NCBI GenBank assembly: GCA_027704905.1
Contig: CM051018.1
Location: 16,577,028-16,641,027 of the forward strand
From: Muraenolepis orangiensis
Taxonomy: Eukaryota; Chordata; Actinopteri; Gadiformes; Muraenolepididae
Length of the DNA stretch: 64,000 bases
Direction of reading: 5' to 3'
The position numbers and the translations under genes were made by a program. Below, one piece after another: positions 37,341 through 55,974 of the stretch (positions are counted from its first letter, which is position 1; each line of letters starts with the position of its first letter). Under the pieces are notes generated by a model. The model was not told the origin of the DNA. It did not search any database and saw only the letters and a list, made by a program, of their open reading frames with translations.

Positions 37341-40105
37341 CTCTCGTCCAAGACTACAGCAGGATTTTGTTGTCATAGTAGTAATGTGTAAACAGACTTA
37401 TGGTAGCAGTAGCATAAGCTTGGACAAAGGGCCTCATTTTTGTCAGGAAACCCTTAAATATTGCCCCTTAGTTACATCTGTCTGACCATCTGTCTTGACC
37501 TTGCTCTCTTGCACAGGAGATGCATTACCTAACTGACGTGATTATGTTTACATGCACACTTCATCATGTAATTATTGCTTACTTCAGCTCATTAGAAATA
37601 ATTCTGTCAAGCTCCTGCATAATATTCCATTAATAGCTTCATTGTATGTATTGTACGTTCAAATGTACTATGTGCATTTCTTTCTTACCAAATAACCAAT
37701 ATTTATACAGAAAAATAGGACAAATGTGAAAAGGCTTTTAAAGAGAATACAAAGCAATAGGTTTGTACAATGTTGAGAATGTATATGTATGTTTATAATA
37801 TAGATGGATAGTGGATAAATCTATATATTGAAGTGGTTCACATTTTATTAGTATTCAACATGGATACACAATGATGGAGAGCAAACCAAGTGATCAAAAT
37901 TTATTTGAGTGTTCATGCCAGAGATGATAATATATGTTTATTATGCTCATTATTTAGGGATATTTACGATGTAGAATCCAATAGGGCCCATAAGGATTGT
38001 AGTATTGTGCATGTAAACATATCATGAGTCTTTAGGAAAAGTCCAACCAACGGCTGCATGTGAAACAAAGGTAAATATACCTTGAATGCATGTTGAACAC
38101 AAGACCAAGTCCAAATTTCCCCATGCATCTTTTGTGCAGTCCACTGGTATTCGGTATTTGTGATACAGACCCTGTTTCTAGCTGCAATTCTTAACACTGG
38201 TGGTAGATGATGACCAAATATTTTTTCAGATTTTTTTCTTCTTATTGGTTCCCCCAAAGGTCCGCTTTGTGTGTTCAATATTCCCTGTCTTAAAGCTGTC
38301 CAACTGACCAGGTTGACATAGTTAGGCCTATTTAATATCAGTGTTGTCAAGTGTAACCTAGCAACTATCGATAACCACACCAGAAGTATAGATACTGGTT
38401 TTGACATGTACAGTGACTATTGTATGTATATCTGTTTACCCCCAAGTACAACCTTACTATTGGTGGTTTATCCATAAACACTCTGGCTTTTATATTGGTG
38501 GCAGGAAACTTAAGTTCGAGGTCTGGGCAAGTTGATTTGATCAAGAGCTTTAGGAGAGTTAGGGCGGCCGACGTTTTGATAGGAAATACGTTTATGATGC
38601 TAATGCTTGTACGAAATATCTTTTTGAAGGCATTGTTTGTTTACTTTGCATGAGAGCGAGTGGAAAGTAGCATTAGTTATATGCAATTTAACCCTGCCCA
38701 AACAGTAGAGACACTGTTAAATGCTTTATGCGCTCCCTGAATCTAAAGCATTATTGCCTTAATAGTAAATTGAAGTGGGATTGTACATATATATATATAT
38801 ATATATCAGGTATTTATGGCAAAATCTACCTTTTAAAGTCAGTTGTGTTCCATGTTACATCTAGTGTACTGTATACAGTATGAGACCATGTTCAGGGTAA
38901 GCGGTGTCATGAGCTTTATTTTGGGATATACCGTTCATTGGCACAAGAGTTATATATTCTATATGGATTGTGTTTAGGGAGCAGAGAATTGAGATACCGT
39001 CGGTAACATTCGTATGTATCTAATGTAACGTATGTGGGTGGGTTTTTGTGTTTGCACATTTGCTGCTGTTTAAGTGCGCTCCTCATGTCCAGTCCAAGGT
39101 GTATATGTTGTGCTACTCTGCTGTAAATCTTGGTAGGAATATACATATATAGAAAGTATCGTTGTACTGTGACCATCGCCAGATGGTTTCAAACAAGGTT
39201 TCACTACGGTTGTTAGTGTCATGCCTCGAGCTTAGTGGGCTCCTTTAGTGTTGGCACTTCCCCGCATTGCAAGATCCCAAGATAGGACAATGGAAGCACC
39301 TTTTTGTGTTATTGTGGTTTGCTAAATGGTATTTAGCGTTGGGTTTTCTGCATTTATCTCGTTTACCTGCTGCACTCCTGGGTTAGCTTATTATTTTTAT
39401 TTGAATTTAAGTTGAACATTTTGTAGCCTATGCTGCTTGGGTGCTACATGGCATTGTTACAGACCCGTCCGTTACTGTAACGTGCCATTATTGCGGAGTA
39501 AGCTTTGAAGACGATGGCTTTAAGGTGACTGCGGTACTGTAAGAGTAGTGTAACTTGTCCATGCAAAATAAGTGTTTAAGTTCTGCAAAATGCAAGGTCT
39601 CAATCAGAGGCTGTACATACCTAAAATGTGCTCTATTGAATTCAGAGGAAAGATAATCAGACCCAAAATCATAGGTGTCTTTACATTTTAATATGCAATA
39701 GCTGGCTTAGTAGATGTTTTCCCCAGATGTACTCAGTTTGTGTACTCTCCCTCTTAACACACCAAGTGCTTTTGAAAACCATGTTTTATTTTGTCTGTGG
39801 TATGAATTCCTGCCCATTCATTAATGTACCATGACATTTGTGTCAACATGATTAGAGGTCCAAGCATATAATTGCACTGCATTTAGCACATTTTACCAGC
39901 ATTCGCACCACTTGTCTTCTGTCCGTAGTTCACATCTAAACAACAACTGACCATTTGTCCTCGTTTTATTTCCCATGGTGTACGCAGATTTTATTGTATA
40001 TTGAAATACCCTATTTATTATCTCCTCTGGGGTGTGCTAATTAAACAATGTGCACTGTACACTTGACCTGGATGACATTCCTTGGGAATAAAAGTTTAAG
40101 AGTGG
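37341..40105 (+). other. inpp5f: inpp5f 3' UTR
   Basis: About 2.75 kb of noncoding sequence to an AATAAA at 40087-40092. It contains a TA tract near 38789-38807. No convincing coding frame occurs. It stops about 260 bp short of the mcmbp 3' end. Confidence 0.6.
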
Positions 40106-40344
40106 CCGAGTGTTGACTAAGGTTTATTGTTCATTCGGGAGCAAACCTCTTTCACACAAGGGGTTGGTCAACTGAAAAAGTATGAAATCAAATGTATGAA
40201 ATACTGCTTCACTCCATTGTATGTAAACCTTGTTTCTGTGTAATACAAGACAACTGACATAACTGCATGGTTTTAAGGTAGGCACCGACGTCTGTCAACT
40301 GGCTTCACCCTCCAACATATTCTTCCAAATTAAGCAGAGATGAC

Positions 40345-40431
40345 AATGTGACACATGAAAAACTTTATTACAAAACATTTTTTTAACTATCAAAACAAAC
40401 CGTCATTGTCAGACGGTATATTACATTTCCA
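40345..40431 (-). other. mcmbp: mcmbp 3' UTR (short)
   Basis: On the minus strand an AATAAA lies at 40364-40369, only about 65 nt after the stop codon, which predicts a very short 3' UTR. Confidence 0.6.
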
Positions 40432-46276
<5,845 letters not shown>

Positions 46277-46893
46277 GATTCGCAAATTGACCCTTCGAAA
46301 TTAACAAGTACAACTATGACAATCTAAAATAGTTATAATACTTGATAAAAGATTGTGTTGACGTCTAACTCTCTGTAATGCCGCACACGCTGACCAGACA
46401 CCAGAAGTGCTGCTCCCAGGGCGGGAAATTTGCGTCACTGGTCACAGAGGAATAGTTCGCTTGTTTTTGTTACCCGGTTAGCCTGACACCGTTTAGTAGA
46501 AAGTGTACTCCGACCAAATACTAACCAACCAAACATATTTATTCACCGAGCACTAATGTGGACTTAATGGTTTTAACTGATTTAAAATGGCATGTTCCGG
46601 TCGAACTATATATTAATTTAAAACGATGCTGTAGTTGCGCACAATGCATAAACCTTCCAGGCCTACAGGGGGCAGTACTTAAACGACGTGCTGCCTTAAA
46701 AGCACCAATAAAGCGCATCCACCCCTATGTGAATTTCACCGATCTACAAATCAAAGTCAATGCTGGTTAGCCGTAATTCCCATAGATCCACATGTTATGT
46801 ACATCAGATAAAGAGTGTACGGGAACTCGTCGAGATCCGGCTGGTTGGTTAATGCTGGTTGGTTTGCATTGGCTACGTGTAATTTAGGGGAAA
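46277..46893. promoter_or_regulatory. Head-to-head promoter region of mcmbp and sec23ip
   Basis: The start codons of mcmbp (minus) and sec23ip (plus) are 617 bp apart with no other gene between, so a shared bidirectional promoter is likely. There is no obvious TATA box at either side. Motifs near 46400-46460 (CCCAGGGCGGGAAATTTGCG, containing an E2F-like GGCGGGAAA) fit regulation of a replication gene such as mcmbp. Confidence 0.6.
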
Positions 46894-49800
46894 ATGGCTG
46901 ATAGGAAGAATAATAATGTGCCAAACTCTAGTGCAAATTTACTGTTTAGTGCGGCACCGGAGTTTAACTTCAATTTGCCGTTGATCCCAGTCAGTCAGGC
47001 CACTGGTCCGGCGGTGTTATCAGGCGGTGAGATAACATGTTATTGGATAATTGTGTTACAAACCTTGGGTTTGACATGGGTCATTTAACTAGCAGGATGT
47101 TTAGCTTACTAGTTAGCTATCGTTTGACCCTAGGAAAAACAACTGTTCCGTTATTCCAGTGCATATATACATATCGCCTGCTCTGTGTTGTATTTTCTGT
47201 TTAATTATGTGAATGTCATTGTCTAAGTAGCCAAATTATACAGTATGCAGACCGATGGAGTGTTGGAGGGTTTTGGTTTCTGTTTTAGTGTCTATGCACA
47301 GCTAGTAGTTGTATATCTTGTATATCATACAATATCTTGTATATCAAACAATGATATACAACTGATATCATACATTATATTGTATATCATATCAAATACA
47401 TAATGTTATTATGATTAATTTACTAAATTCCATCAGATTTCAGTGAGTTTTAATATGATTGACACTTCACAACTTCAACTTCATTGTGAGTGTGTGTGTG
47501 ATGATTCGTTACATGTATTCATTCCTCTTTAATATTTGACAGATGATTCAACAGACGTGGGAGAAGAAGACAGTTTTCTCGGCCAGACCTCTGCGGCCGC
47601 TCCGGCCCCCTCTACTTTCAGCTATTTCTCCAGCTCTGCCGCCAACAGCGACCCATTCGCATCCATAGGCCAACACCAGCCATGCCCGCCGCCTGCATTC
47701 TCCTCGGCTCCTCCGGCGCCGACGGGTCTGACTTCTCTCCCCTGTGTCAAGACTCCGACACCGCCACCGCCTGGCCCTCAAACCAACTTCACCCCTGGCT
47801 TTGCTGGGGCCGGCGTTTACCAGAGCCCCATGGGACGACACACTCCTCCCCTCAGCATGACGGCCCTACCGCCTTTCCAGAGCACACCTATGGGTCACAA
47901 CCCGTATCGCCACACCTCTCTGAGCAGCAGGGCCAATCCTTATATGCCATCACCGGAGGTCCAGCCACAGCCAATGCATCAGCAGCAGCAGCAGCATCAG
48001 CATCAGCAGCACTATCAACAGCAGAATCCCTCCTCTCAGGGGCCCCCGCCGCAAGCGTTCAACACGCCACCACCTGCGTTCACAAAGGTAGATGCCATAC
48101 TGGGAGTCCACAGTCAACCACTCATTAGATCAACATGATGAGTGAACAATGAGCAGACTCAGTATATGGGTGGAGCGCTTGTTTGTCTTTATAATTTTAG
48201 ATTGTTCATGTTTCATGAACCAAGTGCCAAGCTTCCTTAGACTATTTACTTTTCCCCTGGCTCCTGCTTCATTCACTAATCATGTATTATACATTGTTTT
48301 CAGTTAAGAATGGACTTGTTGGTATTTTTGTCAACTAACTCTACTATCGTAGTAGTATTTGCACCGACCCGAGCTGGGCAAGCTGCTAACTTAAGTAAAT
48401 ATCTCTGCAACACAATACATCGACGTCTTTGACACAATGTCCAAACCCTTTAAGCCTTCTTCACATTCCGTCGATAATTAGTATTTTCCTATATTTTACT
48501 AATACTATCACACATTTACCTTTATCACCTTCGACTATAGAAACCTTTAACAGCCTAATACAATGCAAACCAAGCTTTGCAAAAAGCTTCCACTTAATAC
48601 TATTTTCTCTGTCCGTAGCCCCCTCCCACACAGATGCAGACACCCCTGCCCCCTACCACCACAACTGGAGCCTTGGTCCCAGCCAATGCCATAATGCAGT
48701 ACAACGTCTATGAGGCCGTGCAGCCTCACTGGTTCTTCTGCAAAGAAGTGGAGTCCAAGAGCGTCTGGCTTCCCTTCAGCATCATAGACTCCATCCAGCT
48801 TGATGAAACGTACAACTCTGGTAAGATCAGACATGTTAGTGGCGGATGCTTGGTCCCTCTCCGTTAGCTTTTCAAGTGAATCAATACATATATGCATATA
48901 TATGGGTGGCTTCCAGTACATAAAACATGAGACAAATTCAGTTTTCATATTATTTGGTGGATTGAAAGGGGCAGATTTTCCACCCCATTGTATAATTTTA
49001 ATATAGGTAGTATATGCAAATCAAGAATGTCCTCCATGTTGCCTGCACCCAGATCTTCCTGCTACATTTGTACATCAATTGTGCACCATCTTGCCCCAAA
49101 TGTGTCATCAACTCCGTCAAATGGCAGAGTTGGGGTACGATTTTTCATCTGTACTCGTCAAAGCCCAAGAGACCGAGAGGGCATGGGCAACAACTGCAGA
49201 CGTTTTTCACACTATATACAGTACCTAATGGAAAATAAATACGGAAAGAAAATAAGGTTGAAAAGCGGCAAAGTTATCCTTTAAGGGACCATACACACCA
49301 AATCAGCCTCTCAATTGTAGGCTTCACCAATATTACTCATACTGCTTTACTGGACTTACTGGTAAATGGACATTTATATAGCGCTTTTCTAACCAGTGGT
49401 TACTCAAAGCGCTTTACAAGTCATGCCTCACATTCACCCATTCATACACAGTCAACCACCAACGGCGGAGTCAGCCATGCAAGGAGACAGCCAGCACGTC
49501 AGGAGCAGTTAGGGTTAGCTATACTGCCACCCACTACTACTGGACCAATTACGGTTCTGCACTGTATTCATGATGCTGCAACTCACTATGGAGCTGCACC
49601 ACTGTCACTTTAAAATGCTTTTTGCACCATCCGCAATATGTATATATCATCCATAAGACACATTATTATTTTTTATTGTGTATAGTATAGTGTTGTTTAT
49701 AATATTGCATAGTTGAGCATAGTATTGTTGTTGAAATTCAGACTGCGGAATGTGAATAGGGAGTAAGCATTCCATTGTATTTGCTTACACATGGCAAAAA

Positions 49801-50971
49801 TAAAGAATCTTCAATCTTCACACATCTGTAGCGCAGCTGGGCTTATGATACAAGGGAGGTGTTTCTTCAGATCGGCAGCGTTTAGGTTAGCGGATCAAAA
49901 TGCAAAAGCCATGTTAACAGAGGTTATTGTCTGGCCCCACAGTGCAACCGGACCCCGAGAGCGTGATCGTGCGCACAGACGGAGGGCGGTACGACGTGCA
50001 GCTGTACGACCGGCTCCGCACGGCCGTCTTCTGGGAGGAGGAGGAGACGGAGGTGCGGCGCTGCACCTGGTTCTACAAGGGGGACAGCGACAGCCGCTTC
50101 GTCCCCTACTCCGAGGAGTTCAGTGACAAGCTGGAGGTGGGTGCCATTCAGTTGTTATTTTCTCCAATCTGTATATCTCAGACCAAGACTAAGTCAGGTC
50201 TATCTAAGTCTGATAATACAGAATCAACTCCAGGGCCACCAGAGAAAGTAAGTGAAGAAAGTGGTCAAATAAAAAAAGCTTAAATAACTAATGACCAGTT
50301 TCAGGCAATTGTTGGTATTGTGTGTCTGTTTTCCTGATGCTTCCAAAAAGTTATTCCTATTGTGAAAACCAGACCAGTTAGCACCATTGAGTGAACGTTT
50401 TTGCAGACGCTAGAACTAATGTACTACTGTTTCATAATTGGTTTTGGTGGTCTTAGGCGGAGTATAAGAAAGCAGTATCTACCAACCAGTGGCACCGCAG
50501 ACTTGAGTTCCCATCCGGGGAGACTATTGTCATGCACAACCCAAAGGTAACCCATTGGAACTGTAAAAGCATTCCCTCATGATGCCATGCAGTTCCTTGT
50601 TGAATTGTTATGCTTTCCATCCGATGACATGGAGAAAAAAAAAAAAAGCGACCACCACACAAGGGTCTGACATGGTCTCTTTGTTCTCGCCATCCCAATA
50701 GGTTATAGTTCAATTTCAACCCTCAGCCATGCCTGACGAGTGGGGCACGACTCAGGAGGGTCAGACCCGGCCGAGGGTGGTAAAGAGAGGCATCGACGAT
50801 GACCACGATGAAGTGCCCGATGGTAGTTATGCCCTTCCTTTACTTGAACTGTTTATATAATGTGATGAAGAGTCAAAGGAAACGGCAAGAGGAAAAAAAA
50901 GCAGGCCCAACTCTTAATTTCTCCTAAGACACTGAATGTGCTCCCGTGCTTTGGAGTGAGTGTGTGTGTGT

Positions 50972-51006
<35 letters not shown>

Positions 51007-54000
51007 GTGTGGGGGTGGGTGTGTGGATCTGCAGAAGGACCCAATTCAGCTTCTCTGTGTTCATTCTGCACTCTTAATTGCAGGGGAGCTACCCAAAGCG
51101 GACCACCTGGTGTTCATGGTGCACGGCATCGGGCCGGTGTGCGACCTGAGGTTCAGGAGCATGGTGGAGTGCGGTCAGTACCACGTCTATGGCTTCGTCT
51201 TTAGTGCTTCACCGCTATAGTTCTTGTTATTTTCCCTTGTCCCATTTTCCCATGTCATCGCCATCATCATCATCATCACTGACTTGCTTATGCTTTCTCA
51301 GTGGATGACTTCCGGAGCGTGTCGCTGAAGCTGCTGCAGAGTCACTTTAAGAAGGCCCAGGACGATCACTCCATCAGCCGGGTGGAGTTCCTCCCCGTCC
51401 AGTGGCACACGGCCCTCCACGGCGATGCCACCGGTGTGGACAGGTGGGCCCAGCCTAGAGTTCCTTCTTTGTCCAAATGATGACTCTTTACAGGAACGTC
51501 AAAGGAAAATAACACTAGAATGAATGTACATTCTCCAAAGGGTTGAATGTTACTGAGGTTGCTCTTTGGTATTTTGCATTGCAATGAGCACATGGGAGTT
51601 CTAGCAGGCATAAAAAAAAGGTTTTTTATTAATTAATCAACCACCATGACTTGTGTCAATAGTGGTGGCTCTGCTTTCACCAATAAGCTCTTCCGTCTGT
51701 TTGTATCCCCCGCCCAGGAGAATCAAGAAGATCACGTTGCCCAGCACCGGACGCTTGCGACACTTCACCAACGAGACTCTGCTAGACGTGCTGTTCTACA
51801 ACAGCCCTACGTACTGCCAGACCATCATGGACACGGTCGCCCTGGAGATCAACCGACTCCACGCACTGTTCATGACCAGGAACCCCGACTACAGGGGCAA
51901 GGTCTCGGTCGCCGGACACAGCTTGGGTGAGGGAACCTTTACCACGTTCCACAGAGAGCTTTAACTGAACACATTAGAAATAAATGAAGGATAATAAAAC
52001 AATATAACTAAGATAACATTTGGTAATGCATCGCACAGAATAAAACCAAAAGACTAAAGCGGTGACCGAGGATAGTCTCGTAGGGCATTTGACCTCTAGC
52101 CATAAGGTTCCGGGTTCAAACCCAAAGACACCTAACCACTCCCTAACCCTACCGCCTCCTTACGTATCATTGTGTAAAATATCTAATATTTACTCTTAAG
52201 TGACTTTGGATGAAGCAATGAAGTGTCTGATAAATGACAGTGGTGAGTTATTGTTGATGTGACACCGACCAGCTTACACATCCTTGTGTCTCTGCACTCC
52301 ACAGGTTCCCTGATTCTCTTTGACCTGCTGTCCAATCAGAAGAACGGTTCCCTTGCACAGTCCATCCCCCCCACCATGCCCACCTCCAACGGAGGGGCAC
52401 TAGACTGCAAACAGGTGACGTGGAATGCATTGAAAGCAGTTGAAATTCAAATTATTTATGAAGATTTCATTAGCCTGGTTATTTCTTATTTATTTATATT
52501 TTTCCAATTTTCTAAATCAGGCTCCTCCCCCCGCTGCCCAGGGAAACGATCTGTCTCCTGTGCCGGCTGTTGAGGAAAAGTCTAAAGAGGACGGGGAGGA
52601 GGTAGAGGATCTGGCTGCTGTCCTGGAGCTCCTGGGCCTGTCCGACTACAAGAGCACCTTCGACGACGAGAAGATCGACGTCGAGTCATTCGTAAGGGTT
52701 ACACAATGACGTCCATGTGAATGCATCGATAACGGCTCTAATAATACCATCTACCTGGTTCAAAGTAACTTTTTTTTTTTTTTTATATCTTCCAGCTTAT
52801 GTGCACAGTGGAGGATTTGAAAGAAATGGAAATACCACTGGGGCCCAGAAAAAAGATTGCCAAGTTTGTCAAAGAACGGGTGAACAAGCTGGTAAGGCTG
52901 CAGACCCTCCTCGTCCTCTTTTGGGAACTATCTTTAATACATGTTTTGATAATATTCTGCCTGTTGCGCCTCAGGCCGCCCAGGAGAAGAAAGCCCAGGA
53001 GGTCCAGGAGGTAAGCAGAGAACTGGTGCCCATGCCAGACGCTGCACCACTGGTTGACCCTGCCGCCATGAAGCCTCCTGTGGGCAAAACCAGCTCCTCC
53101 GTCCATGTGGATTACAACTACTTTGAAGTTGGCACCGGACAGGTTAGCCTCTGAAACCACACGTGATTGATGTCAGGGCGTTGTTTACCTCTGGCGGCTG
53201 CTTCATAGTGTTTATGTTACATACTACATTGCTGCTTGTTTTCTGCTAGGAAATGCATTTTAACACAAGTATATTTAACATATCTATCTTCAACGTGGCC
53301 ACAAAATACAAGGAATTTGGTTCTATGGTTAAATTCCGACACGTTATAAACCAAAAAAAGTGTATTTGTGCTTACTTACTTCTGGTGTAGAGCTGTTTTA
53401 TTATGTAGTTATGACACACTGCACCTGTTACAGTTTCAAACGTGGGCCGTGCATGACCTACTGTTTCATGCCTTGCCAGGTGTCTGTGGTCTACCACGCG
53501 CTGGACTTTGAGCCTGTCAACTTCTTCGCCCTGGGCTCTCCGATCGGCATGTTCCTGACGGTTCGAGGCCTGGAGAGGATTGAGGAGACCTACCAGCTGC
53601 CGACCTGCAAGGGTTTCTTCAACATCTACCACCCGGTACCCACTTCACACACACACACACATTACCGTACAGTCTGGTTATAAAGTTTAGCTGTGCCACA
53701 ATGTAATGTGTCTTTATCTCAAGCAAAGCGATACAAATAATGGAAACGTTTTGGACATTTCAAAGACGTTTTTTTAACGCAATTTTAATTTAAATTTCAT
53801 TGAATATTTTCAAGAAATAAATATAAACTAATACAGTAGCCAAACTAGTGGTTTGAGTAGCACCTTTTGTGATTGTAGCATAAATCCTTTTCTCCTATAA
53901 ACATTTTTATTGCAAAATTTGACCAGCAGTATGTTGTCTCTTCCAGCTGGACCCGGTGGCGTACAGAATCGAGCCTATGATAATGCCAGATCTGGACCTC

Positions 54001-55683
54001 AAGCCGGTCCTCATCCCCCATCACAAAGGCAGGAAGAGGCTGCATCTCGGTACGCCTCCTTTCCCCCCTCTTCTCGTGTGTGTGTGTGTGAGAGATCACA
54101 CCTCCACTACCAGTGTATCACCAACCTGGGTGATAAGGACTGAAACTTTCCAATTAGAGGGTGGGATGATTAGATGTTGAATATGGAGACTTCTCTCCCT
54201 ACTAGGGGAAAATACATAGGTAGATGAGCACCCCCTACTGGCTTTCCAGCACCGGCAGGGTTTAGAGGTCTCCCAAGGGTGGACCAGGCCAGCCCTGCTT
54301 AACCTCCAAGGAAACCAGCTGTGCTGGGAAGGTAGCCATGGGGATGGCTAATCCAGGGACCTAGTCATAGATATATACATATTAGGATAGGATACAGATT
54401 TCAAATGTGCACTGAAGGCAGAACATTAAATATATATATATTGTATATATAACCATTGAATCATTTTCGAAACCCTTACCTCCATGTCCATTGGTGTTTT
54501 TGTCTTCCCAGAGTTGAAGGAGAGCCTGACCAGGATGGGCACTGACCTGAAGCAGGGATTAATGAGTTCACTGAAGAACGCCTGGCAGACGCTCAACGAC
54601 TTTGCCCGCGCTCACACCTCCTCGGCCCAGCTCCAGGCCGAGCTGGCCATGGTGGCCAATCGCATCAAAGAGGAGGAGGAGAAGGAGAAACAGCAGGTCC
54701 AAGAGGGTGAGTGGAACGCCGTTCACACTGATTCACACTGTGGTGACATGATTCGGCTGTCGAACTAATCCCCTGTAGTGTGTAAGTAAATGCTAAGCCT
54801 CTCAATAATGCATACATTTTTTTGGGGATTTTATTTTAGAGACACTAGATCTCCTCACTGCATCCTCACAATAAAATGCCTGTTAAGCTGGTAAACGCAT
54901 GGTCTTAAGCGGCATACTCTAACACCCTTTACTCTGCCGTCATGCCGTCGCGGCGTGCACATCCTAAAATCAGAACCTTTTATCTACTGAATCAAGAATT
55001 GATTTTTTGTTTTTGTTTTAATGACACACCGAAGCATCTACATCCATCCCCCTAATGGCTAGTGAAACAGTTTGCAGTGCACAGTTGGCAAGCACTGTTA
55101 TTGAAAATTGATCATTGTGGTTCCTGCTGTTTTGATGGCCACCAGCCTGTAAATGCGGCTACTACTCAAGAGTTTAAACAGGCCCTTTGGTCCTATTCAG
55201 TTGCAGAACACAAGATGGCGGAAAGTGCGGAGCCCCCGCGAGAGGAGGAGCCTCAGGTGAAGATGGGGATGCTGAACGGGGGAAACCGCATCGACTATGT
55301 CCTGCAGGAGAAGCCCATCGAGAGTTTCAACGAATACCTCTTCGCCCTCCAGAGTCACCTGTGTTACTGGTATGACACAAACACACCAGCGTAAAGCGCA
55401 GACTTTGCATGTCCTGTAATGTATTGGAATTGGAATTCCCGTAAACCGCATTCCTTCAATAGTTACCCTTGTGACGGTATTGTAATTTTTTTATGCAATG
55501 GTTAGTCGTTTGTCAAGGTCCATTTTCATTGAGTTGACGCAAAGCTAAAGTGAAACGTAACACTGGCCACTTTTGTGTTGATAAGATCTCTTCTTTTGCA
55601 GGGAATCTGAGGACACAGCTCTGCTCCTTCTCAACGAGATCTACAAGACTCTGGGGATTCACCCGGAGCAGATCCTTCATTAG
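46894..55683 (+). CDS. sec23ip: SEC23-interacting protein (p125A), 18 exons, 991 aa
   Basis: COPII-associated protein of ER exit sites with an intracellular phospholipase A1-like fold. Exons: 46894-47026, 47543-48087, 48619-48820, 49943-50136, 50457-50546, 50702-50822, 51084-51173, 51302-51443, 51718-51926, 52305-52414, 52521-52691, 52796-52891, 52975-53142, 53480-53635, 53947-54049, 54512-54706, 55201-55369, 55602-55683; all in frame. The N-terminal ~230 residues are Pro/Gln-rich (Sec23 binding). A WWE-like region (QPHWFFCKEVESKSVWLPF, then RRCTWFYKGDSDSRFVPY) follows, then the lipase-like region with VFMVHGIGPVCDL and GHSLG (GXSXG, Ser574), a SAM domain (LAAVLELLGLSDYKSTF through LGPRKKIAKFVK) and a C-terminal DDHD domain (FFALGSPIGMFLTVRG, HHKGRKRLHLELKESL, YVLQEKPIESFNEYLFALQ). 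It matches human SEC23IP (1000 aa). ATG 46894 opens the conserved start MADRKNNN. Confidence 0.97.
49357..49822 (+). mobile_element. Dispersed repeats in sec23ip intron 3
   Basis: 49357-49510 carries the common fish repeat motif TTATATAGCGCTTTTCTAAC followed by CAAAGCGCTTTAC. 49560-49822 ends GAGTAAGCATTCCATTGTAT and GCAAAAATAAAGAATCTTCA, a LINE-like 3' tail related in reverse orientation to the SINE tail at 8040-8130. No coding capacity remains. Confidence 0.6.
50958..51006. repeat. (TG)n microsatellite in sec23ip intron 6
   Basis: A TG repeat with one A interruption, about 75 bp upstream of the exon 7 acceptor. Confidence 0.9.
52050..52245 (+). mobile_element. tRNA-derived SINE in sec23ip intron 9
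   Basis: A tRNA-like head has a B box in AAGGTTCCGGGTTCAAACCC. The rest ends with GACTTTGGATGAAGCAATGA and GTCTGATAAATGACA, a body and tail seen in many fish tRNA SINEs (from memory). It is a different family from the SINEs at 8036 and 19818. Confidence 0.7.
54195..54370 (-). mobile_element. 5S rRNA-derived SINE fragment in sec23ip intron 15
   Basis: On the minus strand it reads GGTTAAGCAGGGCTGGCCTG, then CTTGGGAGACCTC, which follows the internal promoter region of 5S rRNA (GCTAAGCAGGGTCGGGCCTG, then GGATGGGAGACC). It continues into GCCAGTAGGGGGTGCTC, typical of fish 5S-derived (SINE3-type) elements. It is degenerate. Confidence 0.6.
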
Positions 55684-55950
55684 TCTGTTTTAAACCCTCT
55701 TCCCCTTATTCCAGGTTTATTCTGCTGCCCGTAGTTGATTTATTTTATTATTATTTTAGTTTATTGTGTCGGGATGAGTATAAATGTTTTATCATGCACA
55801 TTATCTTAAATTATGAACATAGAAGTTAAGAGATTTCAATGACTAGTTTGAAAATAAGCTAAATTATAGAACTAGTCACATCCATTTAATGTTTACTGAA
55901 ACTATACTGTACATTATAAAAAAAAATTAAAGATTTTAACATAAGTGATA
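55684..55950 (+). other. sec23ip: sec23ip 3' UTR
   Basis: A short noncoding tail with ATTAAA at 55926-55931. The csgalnact2 signal on the other strand is at 55987-55992, so the genes converge within about 50 bp. Confidence 0.5.
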
Positions 55951-55974
55951 CATGACCAGGCAGCCGTGAAGAGC

